A stretch of DNA of 64,000 nucleotides. Origin: Bacteriovoracia bacterium (GTDB lineage: Bacteria; Bdellovibrionota; Bacteriovoracia; Bacteriovoracales; Bacteriovoracaceae). The position numbers were made by a program, and so were the translations under genes. Where the stretch lies: contig JAUIIL010000005.1 in NCBI GenBank assembly GCA_030431635.1, positions 62,001 to 126,000 on the forward strand, read 5' to 3'. Position 1 is the stretch's first letter, and every line of letters starts with the position of its first letter. Under the pieces are notes generated by a model, which saw only the letters and a list, made by a program, of their open reading frames with translations, had not been told where the DNA came from and did no database searches. Below, one piece after another: positions 17,943 through 27,494 of the stretch.

Positions 17943-19270
17943 TAAAACCTTCTCGCCCCGGCTCCGCTATGCTTACCTCTGGCTTTATAAGCAGAATCGT
18001 ATCTTTGAGAAATAAGAAAGCTTTCTGCTTGTCCAATCGTATCAATAGCAACACCAACAAGGATGAGAAGTGAAGTTCCTCCAAAGTAGAAAGGAACTTT
18101 AGCTACATTTAATAAAATAGAAGGCATAACACAAATAAGAGCAACATAAATGGCTCCAACCAGAGTCAGCCTTGCCACGATATAGTCAAGAAACTCTGCG
18201 GTTTTTTCACCAGGACGTATTCCAGGCACAAACCCACCATTTTTCTTTAAATTTTCTGCCACATCCTCAGTTTTAAACTGAACAGCTGCGTAGAAATAAG
18301 CAAAGAAAATAATGAGCCCTACGAAAACTACGTTATAAAGCATTTTCCCTGGGTACAAAGAGTCTTGTATAGTTTGAAAATAAACTTTAAAAGAACTATC
18401 AGCTGGTACAAAGTTTGAAACCGTTGCCGGGAAACCGAGAAGAGCTGAAGCAAAAATAGGAGGCATAACTCCAGAAATATTAATTTTTATTGGTAGGTGT
18501 GTTGATTGACCACCAAATACTCTATTGTTAACAACTCTTTTGGCATATTGAACAGGAATCTTACGAATGGCTCTTTCAATAAAAATAATAATCCAAAAGG
18601 TCGTCACCATGATAGTAAAAACAATCAACAGGTTGAATCCAGATATTTCTCCGTTTTGAAACAAGTTAAGAGTATCTCTAAAGCCTGGAATAATCCCTGC
18701 TGCAATACCAGCAAAGATAACAAGGGAAATACCATTTCCAATACCTCTTTCCGTGATTTGCTCCCCTAGCCACATAACAAACATTGTCCCCGCTGTAAGA
18801 GAAATCACAGTCAAAAGACGAAAACTTATTCCTGGATTTAAAACAATGGGAAGGTTTGAGTTCGGAGATTGCATATTTTCAAGACCAACAGACAATCCAT
18901 AACCTTGAATAAAGCATAAAAGAACAGTCGCATACCTTGTGTATTGTTGAATTTTCTTATGTCCTCCAGCTTCTTTTTGAAGCTCACCAAGTTGAGGAAA
19001 AGAAATGGCCAACAAAGAAAAAATAATTGATGAAGTAATATAAGGCATAATTCCCAACGCCAAAACAGAAAACCTCTCCAGAGCCCCACCACTGAAAGTG
19101 TTAAAAACTCCAAAAAGGTTTGTTTTATTTGTTGAAAAAAAGGAAGCTAGAGCATTTGCATCTACACCCGGCATTGGAACCTGAGTGGCGACACGGTAAA
19201 CACCTAGCATAAAAAACGTGAAAAGAACCCTCTTCCTGAGCTCTTCAATCTTTCCCTGTGCTCCGTTCAT
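17942..19270 (-). CDS. secY: protein translocase subunit SecY
   Basis: 442 residues with ten predicted membrane helices. It includes the plug and first-helix region VYRVATQVPMPGVD, the cytoplasmic loop RKIPVQYAKRVV, and the C-terminal RGKHSGAGARRF. With SecE (46,206) and SecG it forms the inner-membrane channel for exported proteins, of which this window encodes many. It follows rplO by 20 nt and overlaps adk by one base. Confidence 0.97.
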   Translation of the reverse strand: MNGAQGKIEELRKRVLFTFFMLGVYRVATQVPMPGVDANALASFFSTNKTNLFGVFNTFSGGALERFSVLALGIMPYITSSIIFSLLAISFPQLGELQKEAGGHKKIQQYTRYATVLLCFIQGYGLSVGLENMQSPNSNLPIVLNPGISFRLLTVISLTAGTMFVMWLGEQITERGIGNGISLVIFAGIAAGIIPGFRDTLNLFQNGEISGFNLLIVFTIMVTTFWIIIFIERAIRKIPVQYAKRVVNNRVFGGQSTHLPIKINISGVMPPIFASALLGFPATVSNFVPADSSFKVYFQTIQDSLYPGKMLYNVVFVGLIIFFAYFYAAVQFKTEDVAENLKKNGGFVPGIRPGEKTAEFLDYIVARLTLVGAIYVALICVMPSILLNVAKVPFYFGGTSLLILVGVAIDTIGQAESFLISQRYDSAYKARGKHSGAGARRF

Positions 19271-19290
19271 TAAAAATCGCCTTTATATAA

Positions 19291-19788
19291 TTATTTGGTT
19301 TTTTTCTTCTTTTTTTGCTCTTTTTCTTTTTTCTGGATAAGAGCAACTGAACCACCAGCTTTTTCAATCAGCTCAACTGCTGTTTTTGAAGCTTTATCAA
19401 TTCCATTAAAGGCTAATTTTTTGTTAAATTCACCCTTGGCTAAAATTTTAATAGGAAGATTTTTTCTTCTTCCACTTAAAAGACCTTTCGAAATAAGAGT
19501 CTCTCTATTGACTTCTTCGTTGTCAAATTTCTCTGCTACATCGACAAGATTTACAACAGCAAACTCTTCTTTGAAAGGATAGTTAGAAAACCCTTTCTTA
19601 GGAAGTCTTCTGTAGATAGGCATTTGCCCACCTTCAAATCCTAAAGCTGTTGAACCACCAGCTCGGGCTTTTTGACCTTTGTGTCCTTTACCGGCTTGAG
19701 TACCCTGTCCAGAACCCTGACCTCTACCAATTCTTTTTCTATTTTTTGTAGTGCCTTTTGGGCTTTTTAAATTACTTAGTGTTAACAT
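19291..19788 (-). CDS. rplO: 50S ribosomal protein L15
   Basis: I place the start at ATG 19788 rather than at the TTG twelve bases further upstream, because GAGG, the likely Shine-Dalgarno, sits 6 nt before this ATG and would otherwise be inside the gene. The protein then begins MLTLSNLKSPKG and has 165 residues. Hallmarks are the glycine-rich IGRGQGSGQGTQAGKGHKGQ and FEGGQMPIYRRLPKKGFSN. The C-terminus is an unusually Lys-rich tail (KKEKEQKKKKKTK). L15 is a late-assembly 50S protein. Confidence 0.95.
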   Translation of the reverse strand: MLTLSNLKSPKGTTKNRKRIGRGQGSGQGTQAGKGHKGQKARAGGSTALGFEGGQMPIYRRLPKKGFSNYPFKEEFAVVNLVDVAEKFDNEEVNRETLISKGLLSGRRKNLPIKILAKGEFNKKLAFNGIDKASKTAVELIEKAGGSVALIQKKEKEQKKKKKTK

Positions 19789-19814
19789 GACCGACCTCAA
19801 ATCAAATCTAAAAT

Positions 19815-19997
19815 TTATTCCATAATCTCTAGATAATTAATAACTTTCTTTATCATTCCTCTTACCGCAGGAGTGTTTTCTAAAGTTCTTACAGAGCTAG
19901 TTTTTCTCAAACCCAACCCTTTGAACGTAGCTTTTTGTTTTGGAGTACATGTAATTGCACTCTTTTTTAATTTTATTGTTATTGTCTTAGCTGCCAT
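19815..19997 (-). CDS. rpmD: 50S ribosomal protein L30
   Basis: 60 residues, standard size. It contains the L30 core ITIKLKKSAITCTPKQKATFKGLGLRKTSS, shown here by its ends ITIKLKKSA and GLGLRKTSS, and RGMIKKVINYLE. It lies between rpsE and rplO as in most bacteria. Confidence 0.95.
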   Translation of the reverse strand: MAAKTITIKLKKSAITCTPKQKATFKGLGLRKTSSVRTLENTPAVRGMIKKVINYLEIME

Positions 19998-20008
19998 AAC
20001 AACTCCTA

Positions 20009-20611
20009 TTACTTCTTAACTCTTATGTTTTTATTTTCAACACCACGGGCTTTTGATATTTCATTCACAGAACGTAAATTATCTAGAGCTTGAAATGTTG
20101 CTTTTACAATATTGTGAGGATTATTCCCTCTCATTGATTTTGTAAGAACATTCTTAACACCAGCAAGTTCAAGGATAGTACGGCAAGCACCAGCTGCTTT
20201 AATCCCTGTACCATCTCCGGCAGGTCTAAAAAGAATCTTACCCGCACAGAATTCACCATAAATCTCATGAGGGATAGTTCCGTTTTCAATCGGCACTGTT
20301 ATCATTTTCTTAGCTGCAACTTGTCCTGCTTTTCTAATAGCATCAGGAACTTCTTTTGCTTTACCTAGACCGAAACCAACTTTTCCGTTTTTATCTCCAA
20401 CAATAATAAGTGCAGAAAAAGAAAACCTTCTACCACCCTTAACAACTTTTGCAACTCTGTTCACAGCCACAACTCTTTCTTCTAACTCTACGGCCATATC
20501 AGAATCTGCAGCTGCAGCTTGTTGCTGCTTTCTTGGAGCTCGAGAAGCCTTTTTCTTTGGCTTTTGCTCCTCGGATTTAGTTTCCTCTACTTGTTGATTC
20601 TCATCAGTCAT
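20009..20611 (-). CDS. rpsE: 30S ribosomal protein S5 with extended N-terminus
   Basis: 200 residues. The conserved core starts near residue 42 ([20 protein letters not shown]), with [15 protein letters not shown] later on. S5 lies at the mRNA entry site and affects decoding fidelity. Upstream of the core is a ~40-residue charged segment (Glu/Gln-rich, then Lys/Arg-rich, then Ala/Gln-rich: [17 protein letters not shown]) much longer than in E. coli S5. Confidence 0.96.
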   Translation of the reverse strand: MTDENQQVEETKSEEQKPKKKASRAPRKQQQAAAADSDMAVELEERVVAVNRVAKVVKGGRRFSFSALIIVGDKNGKVGFGLGKAKEVPDAIRKAGQVAAKKMITVPIENGTIPHEIYGEFCAGKILFRPAGDGTGIKAAGACRTILELAGVKNVLTKSMRGNNPHNIVKATFQALDNLRSVNEISKARGVENKNIRVKK

Positions 20612-20624
20612 TTATTTTCCCCTA

Positions 20625-21002
20625 TTAAATTTGGATTCCATTTTCTCTGATGCTGTCTGCAACAGCTGCGACAACACCAGTATAGAGTTTTCCATTTCTA
20701 TCAAATACAGCTTTAGAAATGCTCTTTCCCTTAAGCCCATCAGCAACTTTTGCACCAATAGCTTTCGCGGCTTCTTTATTTCCACTCTTTGCAACAGCAT
20801 TTTTCCCAAAAGTTTGAACAGAAAAAAGAGTTTTTTGAGCAGTATCATCAACAACTTGAACTTGGATATGCTTGTTCGATTTAATAATACAAAGCCTAGG
20901 TCTTTCAGATGTTCCGTTAACCTTTTTTCTTATAGAAAGTTTTCTTCTATATTCTTTAGCTTTCGACTCGTTTTTTATTTTACCTTGAGTTTTTCTCATC
21001 AT
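20625..21002 (-). CDS. rplR: 50S ribosomal protein L18
   Basis: 125 residues. It shows RRKLSIRKKVNGTSERPRLC, shown here by RPRLCIIKSNKHIQVQVVDD, and FDRNGKLYTGVVAAVADSIRENG, matched by its parts FDRNGKLYTG and ADSIRENG. L18 binds 5S rRNA together with L5, encoded in the same operon at 22,284. Confidence 0.96.
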   Translation of the reverse strand: MMRKTQGKIKNESKAKEYRRKLSIRKKVNGTSERPRLCIIKSNKHIQVQVVDDTAQKTLFSVQTFGKNAVAKSGNKEAAKAIGAKVADGLKGKSISKAVFDRNGKLYTGVVAAVADSIRENGIQI

Positions 21003-21007
21003 ATCAC

Positions 21008-21547
21008 CTATTTCTTACCACCAGTCTTACCAGCTTTTCTGATAATGACTTCGTCTGCGTATTTAATACCTTTACCTTTATACGGCTCTGGTGGTCTAAA
21101 AGACCTTACCTTTGCCGCCGTCATTCCTACTAATTCCTTATCAATCCCAGAGATTTCAATAGTGTTCTTATTCACTTTTGCACTTATTCCCTCTGGAAGT
21201 TTATACTCAATTGGGTGAGAGTAACCTAAGTTCAATGTAAGAGTTGTTCCCTGGACTGCAGCTCTATACCCAACACCATTGAATTCCAACATTTTTTTAA
21301 AACCATCACTTACACCAACAACCATATTGTCGATCAAAGTTCTTGTTAGTCCCCAAAGCGCTCTACTTTTATTTGAAGAATCAACAGGAGAAACAACTAT
21401 TTCTTTATCCTGAATATCAACCTTAACATTTGGAGTGAGAGAGTAATCAAGTTGACCGTTTGGGCCTTTTACCAAAACAACTCCGTTATTTAGTTTCACA
21501 TCAACCTTATCAGGGATAGTGACGGGTCTTTTTCCTATACGTGACAT
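21008..21547 (-). CDS. rplF: 50S ribosomal protein L6
   Basis: 179 residues, two-domain L6. The N-terminus is MSRIGKRPVTIPDKV and the C-terminal signature is the RSFRPPEPYKGKGIKY segment. L6 sits near the factor-binding site contacted by EF-G and EF-Tu, both encoded in this window. Normal spc-operon position after rpsH. Confidence 0.97.
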   Translation of the reverse strand: MSRIGKRPVTIPDKVDVKLNNGVVLVKGPNGQLDYSLTPNVKVDIQDKEIVVSPVDSSNKSRALWGLTRTLIDNMVVGVSDGFKKMLEFNGVGYRAAVQGTTLTLNLGYSHPIEYKLPEGISAKVNKNTIEISGIDKELVGMTAAKVRSFRPPEPYKGKGIKYADEVIIRKAGKTGGKK

Positions 21548-21557
21548 CTGAATTCTC

Positions 21558-21941
21558 CTACCAAACCTTACAGAGGATTTCTCCCCCCAGCTTTAATTGT
21601 TTACATTTTCGAGAAGAGATAATTCCGTTTGAAGTAGAAACGATCGAAATCCCTAAACCACTTAATACTCTTGGCATATCTTTATAACCTGCATACGCTC
21701 TCAAGCCTGGCTTTGAGACTCTTTGGATATCAACTAATCCATTCTCTTTTAAACCAATTCTTAATTTAAGATCATTTTTTTCTTTTGCCACAACCTTAAA
21801 ATTTTTAATGAACCCTTCTTCTTTTAGAACTCGGCATATATTTGCCTTAATTCTACTTGCAGGCACATCTACTTTTTCGTGACCAGCTCTGTTAGCATTT
21901 CTAATTCTTGTTAACATGTCAGCTATAGGATCTGTCATCAT
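21558..21941 (-). CDS. rpsH: 30S ribosomal protein S8
   Basis: 127 residues beginning MMTDPIADMLTRIRNA; the first of the two ATGs is better spaced from GGAG. The C-terminal signature is GISIVSTSNGIISSRKC. In E. coli S8 also represses the spc operon by binding near rplE; I could not identify such a site here. It follows rpsN. Confidence 0.97.
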   Translation of the reverse strand: MMTDPIADMLTRIRNANRAGHEKVDVPASRIKANICRVLKEEGFIKNFKVVAKEKNDLKLRIGLKENGLVDIQRVSKPGLRAYAGYKDMPRVLSGLGISIVSTSNGIISSRKCKQLKLGGEILCKVW

Positions 21942-21953
21942 AGTTATATTCTC

Positions 21954-22259
21954 CTACCAACTTGCCTTAGTTACACCAGGAATAAGCCCTTCACTGGCAA
22001 GTTCTCTAAACTTTATTCTACACAATTGAAATTTCTGATAATTACCTCTTGGTCTTCCCGTTAAAGCACAACGGTTTCTAACCCTTACAGCACTCGTATT
22101 TCGAGGTAGTTTTTGTAGCTTTTTCTCAGCAGCATCTCTAGCTTCATCAGAAGCTGTCTCATCAACGATGATTTTTTTCAGTTCTTGTCTTTTAGCGTAA
22201 TATTTTTTCGCTAACTTCTTTCTTCTTTCGTTCTTTTGAATAGCTGCAAGAGTTGCCAT
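21954..22259 (-). CDS. rpsN: 30S ribosomal protein S14, zinc-free long form
   Basis: 101 residues, the long form. It contains [20 protein letters not shown] and ends in [11 protein letters not shown]. Only two Cys are present and the paired CxxC zinc knuckles of the short form are missing, so this is the C-minus type, whereas L36 in the same operon keeps its zinc site. Confidence 0.96.
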   Translation of the reverse strand: MATLAAIQKNERRKKLAKKYYAKRQELKKIIVDETASDEARDAAEKKLQKLPRNTSAVRVRNRCALTGRPRGNYQKFQLCRIKFRELASEGLIPGVTKASW

Positions 22260-22283
22260 AAGTAATATTCCTCTTCTTTTTTA

Positions 22284-22829
22284 TTATTTAGTTCTAAAAG
22301 GCATTCCAAACTGTCTTAACAATTCTCTACCTTCGTCATTATTAGTTGCTGTTGTTACAAACGCGATCCCAAGGCCACGAATCTTGTCAATTTTATCGTA
22401 GTTAATCTCAGGAAACATAATTTGTTCTTTAACACCCATTGTGTAGTTCCCTCTTCCGTCAAATCCTTTTGGGCTTAATCCTCTAAAGTCTTTCACTCGA
22501 GGAAGTGAGAAATTTATTAATCTATCAAGAAACTCATACATCTTTGCGCCTCTAAGAGTTACATAAGCACCAATAGCTTGACCTTCTCTTAATTTAAAAG
22601 ATGCAATTGATTTCTTTGCTCTAGCAACGACAGCCTTTTGTCCAGAAATTTGAGTTAGATCTTCAACGATATTCTCAACCATTTTTCCGTTCTGAACACA
22701 ATCTCTCGTTACACAGTTAACGATGATTTTTTCAAGCTTTGGAATTTGGTTAACGTTTTTATAGTTAAACTTATCTTTCAAAGCCGCTTTTATTTCAGTG
22801 TTGTATTTTTCTTTTAACCTTAATGCCAT
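22284..22829 (-). CDS. rplE: 50S ribosomal protein L5
   Basis: 181 residues. Family segments are [33 protein letters not shown] (seen as [13 protein letters not shown]), [20 protein letters not shown] (seen as [12 protein letters not shown]) and the C-terminal [11 protein letters not shown]5 binds 5S rRNA and forms part of the central protuberance. It follows rplX by 15 nt. Confidence 0.97.
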   Translation of the reverse strand: MALRLKEKYNTEIKAALKDKFNYKNVNQIPKLEKIIVNCVTRDCVQNGKMVENIVEDLTQISGQKAVVARAKKSIASFKLREGQAIGAYVTLRGAKMYEFLDRLINFSLPRVKDFRGLSPKGFDGRGNYTMGVKEQIMFPEINYDKIDKIRGLGIAFVTTATNNDEGRELLRQFGMPFRTK

Positions 22830-22844
22830 GATGCCATTCCTCTA

Positions 22845-23156
22845 TTAAGAAAGAACTGTGCTGCTTTTAACAGCAACTCTAACGTTCTTTCCGTCTTTGT
22901 TTTCAATTCTAATTCTTGTCGCTTTTTTTGTTTTAGGGTCCAATAAAGCTACATTGCTAGCGTGAATTGTTTTTTCAACATCAACAATTCCACCAGTTGG
23001 ATTCTCCTGAGTTGGACGAACAGCCTTTTTTTGCTTGTTCACACCTTCAACCAAAACGCGATTTGTTTTTTTATTTATTTTTAAGACCTTTCCAGTCTTT
23101 CCTTTATCCTTCCCTGCTAAAATAATTACTTCATCGTTAATTCTAAGCTTTTGCAT
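22845..23156 (-). CDS. rplX: 50S ribosomal protein L24
   Basis: 103 residues with the KOW motif in VIILAGKDKGKTGKVLKI, followed by VEGVNKQKKAVRP and GGIVDVEKTIHASNV. L24 initiates 50S assembly at the 5' end of 23S rRNA. Normal rplN-rplX-rplE order. Confidence 0.96.
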   Translation of the reverse strand: MQKLRINDEVIILAGKDKGKTGKVLKINKKTNRVLVEGVNKQKKAVRPTQENPTGGIVDVEKTIHASNVALLDPKTKKATRIRIENKDGKNVRVAVKSSTVLS

Positions 23157-23167
23157 ATCGGCCTACC

Positions 23168-23536
23168 TTATAAAACCTCAGGAGCAAGAGAACAGATTTT
23201 AACAAAGTTTCTGTTTCTTAACTCACGAGCAACGGGTCCAAAAATACGTGTCCCGATTGGCTCTTTGTTATTATTTAAAAGAACAACACTATTGTTATCA
23301 AAGTTAATGTATGAACCATCTTCTCTCCTTATAGGATAAGCTGTCCTTACGATAACGGCTTTTCTTACGTCACCCTTTTTAACTTTTCCACCAGGAAGTG
23401 CTTCTTTAACAGCAACAACAATAATATCTCCAAGGTGGGCTATCATTCTTTTTGAACCGCCTAAAACCTTGATACACTGAACAGACTTTGCGCCTGAGTT
23501 ATCTGCTACTTGTAATCTTGTTTGCATTTGAATCAT
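23168..23536 (-). CDS. rplN: 50S ribosomal protein L14
   Basis: 122 residues, exactly the usual length. It begins [17 protein letters not shown] and contains [21 protein letters not shown] (seen as [12 protein letters not shown]) and [14 protein letters not shown]14 lies at the subunit interface and is the docking site of the RsfS silencing factor. Confidence 0.98.
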   Translation of the reverse strand: MIQMQTRLQVADNSGAKSVQCIKVLGGSKRMIAHLGDIIVVAVKEALPGGKVKKGDVRKAVIVRTAYPIRREDGSYINFDNNSVVLLNNNKEPIGTRIFGPVARELRNRNFVKICSLAPEVL

Positions 23537-23554
23537 AATATTATCCTTAAAAAA

Positions 23555-23812
23555 TTACCTAACGCTATCTAGTAACCATCTTTTTAACTTTGAATACGGA
23601 CGAGATTCAATAATTGTCACTGTATCACCAATCTTTGCCGTATTGCTTTCATCGTGAGCATGATATTTTTTAGATTTTGTCACAAACTTCAAGTAACGAG
23701 GGTGACGAAATCTTCTTTGTACCTTTACAACAATTGATTTATCCGATTTATCGCTAACAACTGTCCCTGTTAATTTTCTTTTAAATTTTGTTTTTTGCTC
23801 TGATGCTGTCAT
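23555..23812 (-). CDS. rpsQ: 30S ribosomal protein S17
   Basis: 85 residues, OB fold. It shows [39 protein letters not shown] and [20 protein letters not shown]17 is a primary 16S-binding protein. It lies between rpmC and rplN, as usual. Confidence 0.97.
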   Translation of the reverse strand: MTASEQKTKFKRKLTGTVVSDKSDKSIVVKVQRRFRHPRYLKFVTKSKKYHAHDESNTAKIGDTVTIIESRPYSKLKRWLLDSVR

Positions 23813-23817
23813 TTTAT

Positions 23818-24009
23818 TTACTCACCTTTCTTCTGATTTAAAGCAGTGTTCAACCTAGCAATCTCTTTCTTTAAGTTTTTAACTAGATGTGGTTTTTCAA
23901 CCCCAGAAGTATGTTTTTTAAACTTATAATTAAAAAGTTCAACTCTAAGTTCTTCGATTTTTTTCACTATTGCTGTGTTATCAAGTTTTGCAATTTCAGA
24001 CATGTTCAT
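23818..24009 (-). CDS. rpmC: 50S ribosomal protein L29
   Basis: 63 residues, two antiparallel helices. It contains [16 protein letters not shown] and [19 protein letters not shown]29 sits at the tunnel exit beside L23 and contributes to the trigger-factor and SRP docking surface. It is 5 nt from rpsQ. Confidence 0.95.
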   Translation of the reverse strand: MNMSEIAKLDNTAIVKKIEELRVELFNYKFKKHTSGVEKPHLVKNLKKEIARLNTALNQKKGE

Positions 24010-24026
24010 AACTACACCTAAATATA

Positions 24027-24437
24027 TTAATGTTCTCTTTTAATAATCTTTGTTTTCACTGGAAGCTTGTATTGAGCTAATCTCAACGCGTCTTTAGAAA
24101 GACCTTCTTCCAACCCACCTACTTCAAATAGCACTCGTCCAGGTTTTACCACAGCAACCCATTTCTCTGGAGAACCTTTTCCTTTCCCCATTCTCACTTC
24201 TGCTGGTTTTTTCGTAAGTGGCTTATCAGGGAAAATTTTAATCCAGACGTTACCACCTCTTTTCGTCTTTCTTGAAATCGCGATACGCGCTGCTTCAATT
24301 TGACGATTTGTTATATACCCACAAGTCGTTGCTTGCAATGCATACTCACCAAAGGTGATAGTATTTCCACGGTAAGCCTGACCTTTCATTCTTCCCTTAA
24401 ACTGTTTTCTTCTCTTTACCTTTTTAGGACTTAACAT
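24027..24437 (-). CDS. rplP: 50S ribosomal protein L16
   Basis: 136 residues beginning [19 protein letters not shown]. It has the flexible-loop segment [20 protein letters not shown], whose Arg is the residue hydroxylated by YcfD in some bacteria. L16 contacts the A-site tRNA. The rpsC-rplP-rpmC order is standard. Confidence 0.97.
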   Translation of the reverse strand: MLSPKKVKRRKQFKGRMKGQAYRGNTITFGEYALQATTCGYITNRQIEAARIAISRKTKRGGNVWIKIFPDKPLTKKPAEVRMGKGKGSPEKWVAVVKPGRVLFEVGGLEEGLSKDALRLAQYKLPVKTKIIKREH

Positions 24438-24456
24438 AACCTAATCCTTTTTTGAT

Positions 24457-25083
24457 CTATTTATAGATCTCACCTTTATAAACCCAAACCTTAACTCCAA
24501 TAATTCCAAAAGTCGTTTTGGCTTCGGCGATATGATAGTCAATATCAGCTCTCAAAGTGTGAAGAGGAACCTTTCTCTCAGAATACCCTTCAGTTCTGGC
24601 CATCTCAGCTCCTCCGAGTCTACCTGAACACTTAACTTTAATTCCTTTAACACCAGAACGAAACGCTGATGTCATTACTTTTTTCATCGCTCTTCTAAAG
24701 GCAACCCTTTTTTCTAACTGAGCAGAAATGTTCTCAGCGATAAGTTTTGCTTCAGAATCAGGTCTCTTTACTTCAGCAATATTAAAGATAACTGGACCAT
24801 TTACTATCTTTTTTAAATCGGCACGAATTTTATCAATTCCTGTCCCTTTTTTACCAATCGCTACACCTGGTTTTGCAGAATAAACAGTTACCTTTATCTG
24901 ATCCGCTGTTCTTGAAATTTCTGTTTTTGAAATTCCTGCGGTTGCAAGTTCCTTATCAATGTACTTTCTGATCATAAGATCTTGCTTAAGTGTTTCTCCA
25001 TAATTGTCTTTGGTATACCAGTTGGAGTGCCAACCTTTAATATAACCAAGTCTAAAACCGTAAGGGTGTACTTTTTGTCCCAT
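24457..25083 (-). CDS. rpsC: 30S ribosomal protein S3
   Basis: 208 residues. It starts MGQKVHPYGFRLGYIKGWHS, carries a KH domain with VAIGKKGTGIDKIRADL, and has a C-terminal domain with SGRLGGAEMARTEGYSERKV (shortened here to GRLGGAEMARTE). S3 lines the mRNA entry channel and helps unwind structured mRNA. Confidence 0.98.
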   Translation of the reverse strand: MGQKVHPYGFRLGYIKGWHSNWYTKDNYGETLKQDLMIRKYIDKELATAGISKTEISRTADQIKVTVYSAKPGVAIGKKGTGIDKIRADLKKIVNGPVIFNIAEVKRPDSEAKLIAENISAQLEKRVAFRRAMKKVMTSAFRSGVKGIKVKCSGRLGGAEMARTEGYSERKVPLHTLRADIDYHIAEAKTTFGIIGVKVWVYKGEIYK

Positions 25084-25092
25084 TATTCCTTC

Positions 25093-25428
25093 CTATGCTT
25101 CTTTTAATACTACTGTTGTGTGACATGTTCTTTTGTTAATTCTAAAAGCACGACCCTGAGCTCTAGGCTGAATTCTTTTAAGAGTCGCTCCTTCATTAAC
25201 AAAAATAGTATCAACTATTAAATTATCTAAATCGTACTTACCGCTTTCTGAAGCGATATTTAAACCGCTATTTAAAAGCTTCGTAAGCATAATTGCGATT
25301 TCTTTCTTTTCACTAAAGCGAAGAATTCTAAGAGCTTCTTCAACTTTTTTCTTTCTAATCAAGTCACAAACCTGTCTCACCTTTCTGGCAGACTTGCTAT
25401 AATTGCTGTTTTTTACTTGAACCGACAT
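25093..25428 (-). CDS. rplV: 50S ribosomal protein L22
   Basis: 111 residues. It contains SARKVRQVCDLIRKKKVEEA and the C-terminal tunnel loop and tail KRIQPRAQGRAFRINKRTCH. The loop that narrows the exit tunnel, where macrolide-resistance changes occur, looks intact. It is 10 nt from rpsS. Confidence 0.97.
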   Translation of the reverse strand: MSVQVKNSNYSKSARKVRQVCDLIRKKKVEEALRILRFSEKKEIAIMLTKLLNSGLNIASESGKYDLDNLIVDTIFVNEGATLKRIQPRAQGRAFRINKRTCHTTVVLKEA

Positions 25429-25438
25429 ATTCTACCTC

Positions 25439-25717
25439 TTATTTTTTACCTTTCTTATCAGCACCATGCCCATTATAGGTTCTTGTCAGTGCAAATTCTC
25501 CAAGCTTATGCCCAACCATGTTGTCAGTAATAAACACTGGAATAAATTTTTTACCATTATGAACAGCAAATGTGTGGCCAATAAAATCAGGAGTGATAGT
25601 CGATCTTCTAGACCAAGTCTTGATCACCTTTCCACCTTTTTTATCATCACCAGCTGCATCTATTTTTTTGTACAAGCTGTTATCTACAAATGGGCCCTTT
25701 TTAATTGAACGTGCCAT
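25439..25717 (-). CDS. rpsS: 30S ribosomal protein S19
   Basis: 92 residues. It starts [19 protein letters not shown] and contains [20 protein letters not shown] and [17 protein letters not shown]19 forms a pair with S13 in the 30S head. Normal rplB-rpsS-rplV order. Confidence 0.98.
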   Translation of the reverse strand: MARSIKKGPFVDNSLYKKIDAAGDDKKGGKVIKTWSRRSTITPDFIGHTFAVHNGKKFIPVFITDNMVGHKLGEFALTRTYNGHGADKKGKK

Positions 25718-25733
25718 TAATATCTCCTAAAAA

Positions 25734-26564
25734 TTATTTTTTTCCTCTACGTTTAACAATGAACTTATTCGTTCTCTTGTTCTTTCTCGTCTTGTATCCC
25801 TTGGTTGGTTGTCCCCAAGGAGTAACAGGGTGACGCCCACCTGACGTTCTTCCTTCACCTCCACCATGTGGGTGATCAACAGGGTTCATAACAACACCAC
25901 GAACAGTTGGTCTCCAACCTCTCCATCTATTAGCCCCAGCTTTACCAAGGTTAATTTTTTCATGTTCAAGGTTACCAATTTGACCAATCGTTGCTCTGCA
26001 GTTGCTTTTTACTTTTCTAAGCTCACCAGAAGGAAGTCTTAAAAGAGCATCTTTACCTTCTTTGGCCATAAGTTGAGCGTAAGCTCCAGCAGAACGAGCA
26101 AGTTGTCCTCCTGCTTTTGGGTGAAGTTCAACATTATGAACTAATGTACCCACTGGAATATCTTTCAATAGTTTCGAGTTTCCTACTTTGATATCAGCAG
26201 AGTCAGAAGAAATAACAACATCTCCTTGCTTTAATCCAAGTGGAGCGAGGATATATTTTTTCTCACCATCTTTGTAAGCAAGAAGAGCAATATTACAAGT
26301 TCTGTTTGGATCGTACTCAATTTGCTTCACAGTAGCTGGAATATCTAATTTATCTCTTTTAAAATCAATCACACGGTACTTTTGCTTAGCTCCACCACCT
26401 CTGTGACGAACAGTAATTCTCCCAAATGCGTTTCTACCAGCATTTTTACTCTTCTTTCTTAGTAAAGACTTCTCAGGTGTTGCCCCTCTTGTGATCTCAT
26501 CACTAACAAGGACAGCCATTTTTCTACGAGAAGGTGACGTTGGTTTAAATCTTTTAATACTCAT
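25734..26564 (-). CDS. rplB: 50S ribosomal protein L2
   Basis: 276 residues. N-terminal RNA-binding region [20 protein letters not shown] and C-terminal [20 protein letters not shown], whose His near the peptidyl-transferase centre is conserved. L2 is a core 50S protein needed for subunit joining. It is 10 nt from rplW. Confidence 0.98.
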   Translation of the reverse strand: MSIKRFKPTSPSRRKMAVLVSDEITRGATPEKSLLRKKSKNAGRNAFGRITVRHRGGGAKQKYRVIDFKRDKLDIPATVKQIEYDPNRTCNIALLAYKDGEKKYILAPLGLKQGDVVISSDSADIKVGNSKLLKDIPVGTLVHNVELHPKAGGQLARSAGAYAQLMAKEGKDALLRLPSGELRKVKSNCRATIGQIGNLEHEKINLGKAGANRWRGWRPTVRGVVMNPVDHPHGGGEGRTSGGRHPVTPWGQPTKGYKTRKNKRTNKFIVKRRGKK

Positions 26565-26573
26565 ATCTCAATC

Positions 26574-26864
26574 CTAAATATCTTTAAAGAACTCTATTTT
26601 TTGTCCTTTCTCTATTTGTACATATGCTTTTTTAACTTTATTTGTTTTCTTCGTCTGTCTACCAAATCTCTTAAGCTTCCCAGGAAGAATTGTTGTCTTT
26701 ACATTCAACACCTTCACATCAAAAAGCTTTTCAATAGCGCTTTTAATTTGATTTTTGTTAGACTTTAGATCAACAACAAAAGCGTAACGATTAAACGTTT
26801 CTGTTTGCATAGACGTTTTTTCAGTTAGTAATGGTTTAACAATAACTTGATCTATATTGGCCAT
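26574..26864 (-). CDS. rplW: 50S ribosomal protein L23
   Basis: 96 residues. It shows IVKPLLTEKTSMQTE-like VIVKPLLTEKTSMQ, FVVDLKSNKNQIKSAIEKLF and VLNVKTTILPGKLKRFGR. L23 is the main docking site for trigger factor and SRP at the tunnel exit. It is 2 nt from the rplD stop. Confidence 0.96.
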   Translation of the reverse strand: MANIDQVIVKPLLTEKTSMQTETFNRYAFVVDLKSNKNQIKSAIEKLFDVKVLNVKTTILPGKLKRFGRQTKKTNKVKKAYVQIEKGQKIEFFKDI

Positions 26865-26866
26865 AA

Positions 26867-27484
26867 TTACACCAACCTATTTAGAAGCTTTTCAAGTGCT
26901 TCTTTTTCAATAATTAAATTTTCATATTTAACAGCTTCGTAAACATTGAAACTATCAACAGGAAGAGCGTTTCCGTATTGAAGATTTCTTGCAGCCACAA
27001 GAGCTTGTGAGTCCCTATCGTTAGTGACAACAAGCCCCGGTAAAAGATTTTTCCCGTTAAGAAGAGAAAAAATTTCTTTTGTCTTTCCAGTGGATTCAAT
27101 TTTTTCTACCACGTGAAGTTTCCCAGCCTGTAATTTATCAGCAATGATTGAGCGAATAGCATTTTTAACCATTTTTTTGTTAAGCTTTTGCTCATAACTT
27201 CTTGGAGTTGGCCCCCCCCAAGTTCCCCCGCCAATCATAATTGATGAACGTGTTGAACCTTGACGAGCACGACCTGTTCCTTTTTGTTTAAAAGGTTTTG
27301 CTCCACCACCAGAAACAAGTGAACGACCTTTTGTACAAGCTGTTCCCTGCCTTCTACCTGCGAGTATTGCTTTAACTACTTGGTGAACTACGGTTGTGTT
27401 AATTTTTTCAGCGCCTAAATCCACATCAGTCTTTAGGCTTCCTGTTTTTTTAAATTTTGAGTCTAATACTGTTATCTCTGACAT
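26867..27484 (-). CDS. rplD: 50S ribosomal protein L4
   Basis: 205 residues. It contains the tunnel-loop sequence GGAKPFKQKGTGRARQGSTR and GGGTWGGPTPRSYEQKLNKK. In gammaproteobacteria L4 also represses the S10 operon; whether it does so here is unknown. It is 10 nt after rplC. Confidence 0.97.
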   Translation of the reverse strand: MSEITVLDSKFKKTGSLKTDVDLGAEKINTTVVHQVVKAILAGRRQGTACTKGRSLVSGGGAKPFKQKGTGRARQGSTRSSIMIGGGTWGGPTPRSYEQKLNKKMVKNAIRSIIADKLQAGKLHVVEKIESTGKTKEIFSLLNGKNLLPGLVVTNDRDSQALVAARNLQYGNALPVDSFNVYEAVKYENLIIEKEALEKLLNRLV

Positions 27485-27494
27485 AACCTAACCC